35,135 bases of DNA from WS-9 sp036274595 (lineage in GTDB: Bacteria; Eisenbacteria; RBG-16-71-46; SZUA-252). The position numbers were made by a program, and so were the translations under genes. Positions 34,055 to 35,135 of the stretch are shown here, in pieces (the stretch's first letter is position 1; every line of letters begins with the position of its first letter). The DNA is taken from contig DASUFL010000114.1 in NCBI GenBank assembly GCA_036274595.1, positions 1 to 35,135 of the forward strand, given 5' to 3'. The notes beneath the pieces are model-generated. The model was given only the letters and a program-made list of their open reading frames with translations. It was not told the DNA's origin and ran no database searches.

Positions 34055-35135
34055 CTACTTCTTGTTCGTATCCTTGCTGGAGGCCTTCTTCGAGTCCTTT
34101 TTCGAGTCCTTCTTGGACTCCTTCTTGGAATCCTTGCTCTTGCCGTCGATCGGGGCGGAGAGATTCACCGCCGTGCCGGTCGTGGGATCCGCGCCGGCGA
34201 GCGACACGCGCACGACGCCGCCGTCCGCGGCGTCCGGAGCGACCTCCGCCACGGCCTTGATCCGCGAGGGATCGCCGAGCGCGAGGTCGGTCATGGTCAT
34301 GCCGACCTGCTTCGCGATCAGATTCGCCTGCTCGTAGCTCCGGGCCGACACCGCGATCGTGACCGGCTGCTGCACGCGCGTCGACTGGTTGAGCCAGCTC
34401 ACCGTCTCGAGGATGACCGGCGCCACCGCGCGGTTCGCCGAGGCCATGCCATAGGACGACTTCTGCCCCGCGAGGACGCTCATGCCGGAGAAGACGAGCA
34501 CCGGGCCGGCCGGCGTGTCCGCGCGGTAGGCCGAGACCTTGAAGCCCTCACCGACGAAGTTGCGCTTGTTGCCGGCCTTGTCGAAGGCCTCCATGTAGTA
34601 GGAGTAGGTGAGCCCCGGCGTCACGAGCTTGCCGTTCTGGGTGCGGCCGTCCCAGGTGATTTCCTTGGGCGGATCGCCCTTGCCTTCGAACGTGCGCACG
34701 AGCTCCCCCTTCGAGTCGGCCACCACCAGCTTCCACCGCTCGACCCCCTTCACGTTCGGCTGGAACTTCGCCACCGGTCCCGTGGCGAACTGCCGGAGCC
34801 ACGGACGCCCGAGGTAGGGCGTCGGCTGGGTCGCCGAGAGGGCGAGATACTTCGTCGTGAGATCGGGGGAAACCCGGTTCAGGACGTCCCCCGCGGTGCC
34901 GGATTCCAGCCCGTGCACTTTGGCCGCGTCCAGGTCGAGCTGGAGGTTGGGGCGCTCCACGTCCACGTGCACGCGGTCCTCGCCCTCGATGGTCATGGTC
35001 TTGAAGTCGGTGCGCTCCTGACCGCCGCGAAGCGTCATACCGGTGCTATCCGTGCTCGCGGACTCCGTCAGGCTCACTTCCTTCGTCATCGTCAGGGGCG
35101 CGGCCTCTTCGGCCGCTGGCTTTGGCGCGCTCTTC
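34055..35135 (-). CDS. Partial protein with FlgD-like Ig domain and Lys/Ser/Asp-rich tail
   Basis: The reading frame continues past the right edge, so the N-terminus is missing; an internal ATG at 35089 is probably not the start. The visible 359 residues include an Ig-like region ending in GELVRTFEGKG, EITWDGRTQNGKLVTPGLTYSYYMEAFDKAGNKR (here split across several strands), which matches FlgD-type Ig domains common in secreted proteins of FCB-group bacteria. A later part (about 255-310) could be an OmpA-like or SIMPL-like fold (TIAVSARSYEQANLIAKQVGMT). The tail is Asp-Ser-Lys-Lys repeats. It is probably periplasmic or surface-exposed. It ends 34 nt before the phosphatidyltransferase gene on the same strand. 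Confidence 0.6.
   Translation of the reverse strand, partial: KSAPKPAAEEAAPLTMTKEVSLTESASTDSTGMTLRGGQERTDFKTMTIEGEDRVHVDVERPNLQLDLDAAKVHGLESGTAGDVLNRVSPDLTTKYLALSATQPTPYLGRPWLRQFATGPVAKFQPNVKGVERWKLVVADSKGELVRTFEGKGDPPKEITWDGRTQNGKLVTPGLTYSYYMEAFDKAGNKRNFVGEGFKVSAYRADTPAGPVLVFSGMSVLAGQKSSYGMASANRAVAPVILETVSWLNQSTRVQQPVTIAVSARSYEQANLIAKQVGMTMTDLALGDPSRIKAVAEVAPDAADGGVVRVSLAGADPTTGTAVNLSAPIDGKSKDSKKESKKDSKKDSKKASSKDTNKK
34089..34136 (-). repeat. 12-nt tandem repeat coding a DSKK tail
   Basis: Four 12-nt units with slight differences code for KDSKK/ESKK repeats at the C-terminus of the partial protein. Each unit adds four residues, so slippage would change tail length without breaking the frame. 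Confidence 0.75.

Overview
The window comes from a high-GC, double-membraned (Gram-negative-type) bacterium. Codons mostly end in G or C, GTG and TTG starts are common, Shine-Dalgarno sites are strong, genes are tightly packed with 1-4 nt stop/start overlaps, and several products are outer-membrane beta-barrel proteins with signal peptides. I cannot place the lineage from the sequence. The FlgD-like Ig domain, multiple porins and overall style would fit an uncultivated FCB-group or Eisenbacteria-like genome, but that is a guess. No CRISPR array, tRNA, insertion sequence or phage gene was seen.

Layout. (1) 1-667 (+): the 3' end of a 23S rRNA, a 5S rRNA and a strong intrinsic terminator closing an rRNA operon. 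(2) 795-4589 (+): haem peroxidase, GNAT acetyltransferase and a membrane glycosyltransferase fused to TPRs, in a compact operon ending at a hairpin shared with a small opposing gene (4663-4863, -). (3) 10194-5101 (-): a sigma-54 enhancer-binding regulator (PAS-GAF-AAA-HTH), a membrane protein with a PI-PLC-like domain and an ATP-grasp enzyme. Upstream, also on the minus strand, is an extremely Arg/Lys-rich H1-like protein (10404-10673) with its own promoter and terminator. (4) 11096-21955 (+): a long cluster behind a good sigma-54 promoter match: ABM-type monooxygenase, exported amidohydrolase, DcaP-like porin, glutaminase, aspartate ammonia-lyase, asparaginase and three more porin-like proteins. 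All three amino-acid enzymes carry export signals, including the aspartase, which is normally cytoplasmic. The cluster reads as a periplasmic pathway (Gln to Glu, Asn to Asp to fumarate plus ammonia) supplied through dedicated outer-membrane channels. (5) 22059-23436 (+): two inner-membrane proteins, one a LysE-type exporter.

(6) 23627-28062 (+): the most unusual segment. It is a three-gene cassette of a radical SAM enzyme with a shortened SPASM-like C-terminus, a 1006-residue exported TPR-CHAT (caspase-like) protein with an intact His/Cys dyad, and a 130-residue protein whose only cysteine is its last residue. Its base composition is visibly lower in GC than the flanks and it lies behind an AT-rich gap, so it looks acquired. 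I do not recognise it as a named system.

(7) 35135-28102 (-): a seven-gene, translationally coupled run: a partial FlgD-like-domain protein with a Lys-rich tail, a CDP-alcohol phosphatidyltransferase, OtsA, OtsB, a TM-helix (MscS-like) membrane protein, a DUF5752-like protein and a TreT-like trehalose synthase. It encodes two independent routes to trehalose next to a membrane protein of the mechanosensitive type, which suggests an osmotic or desiccation stress module.
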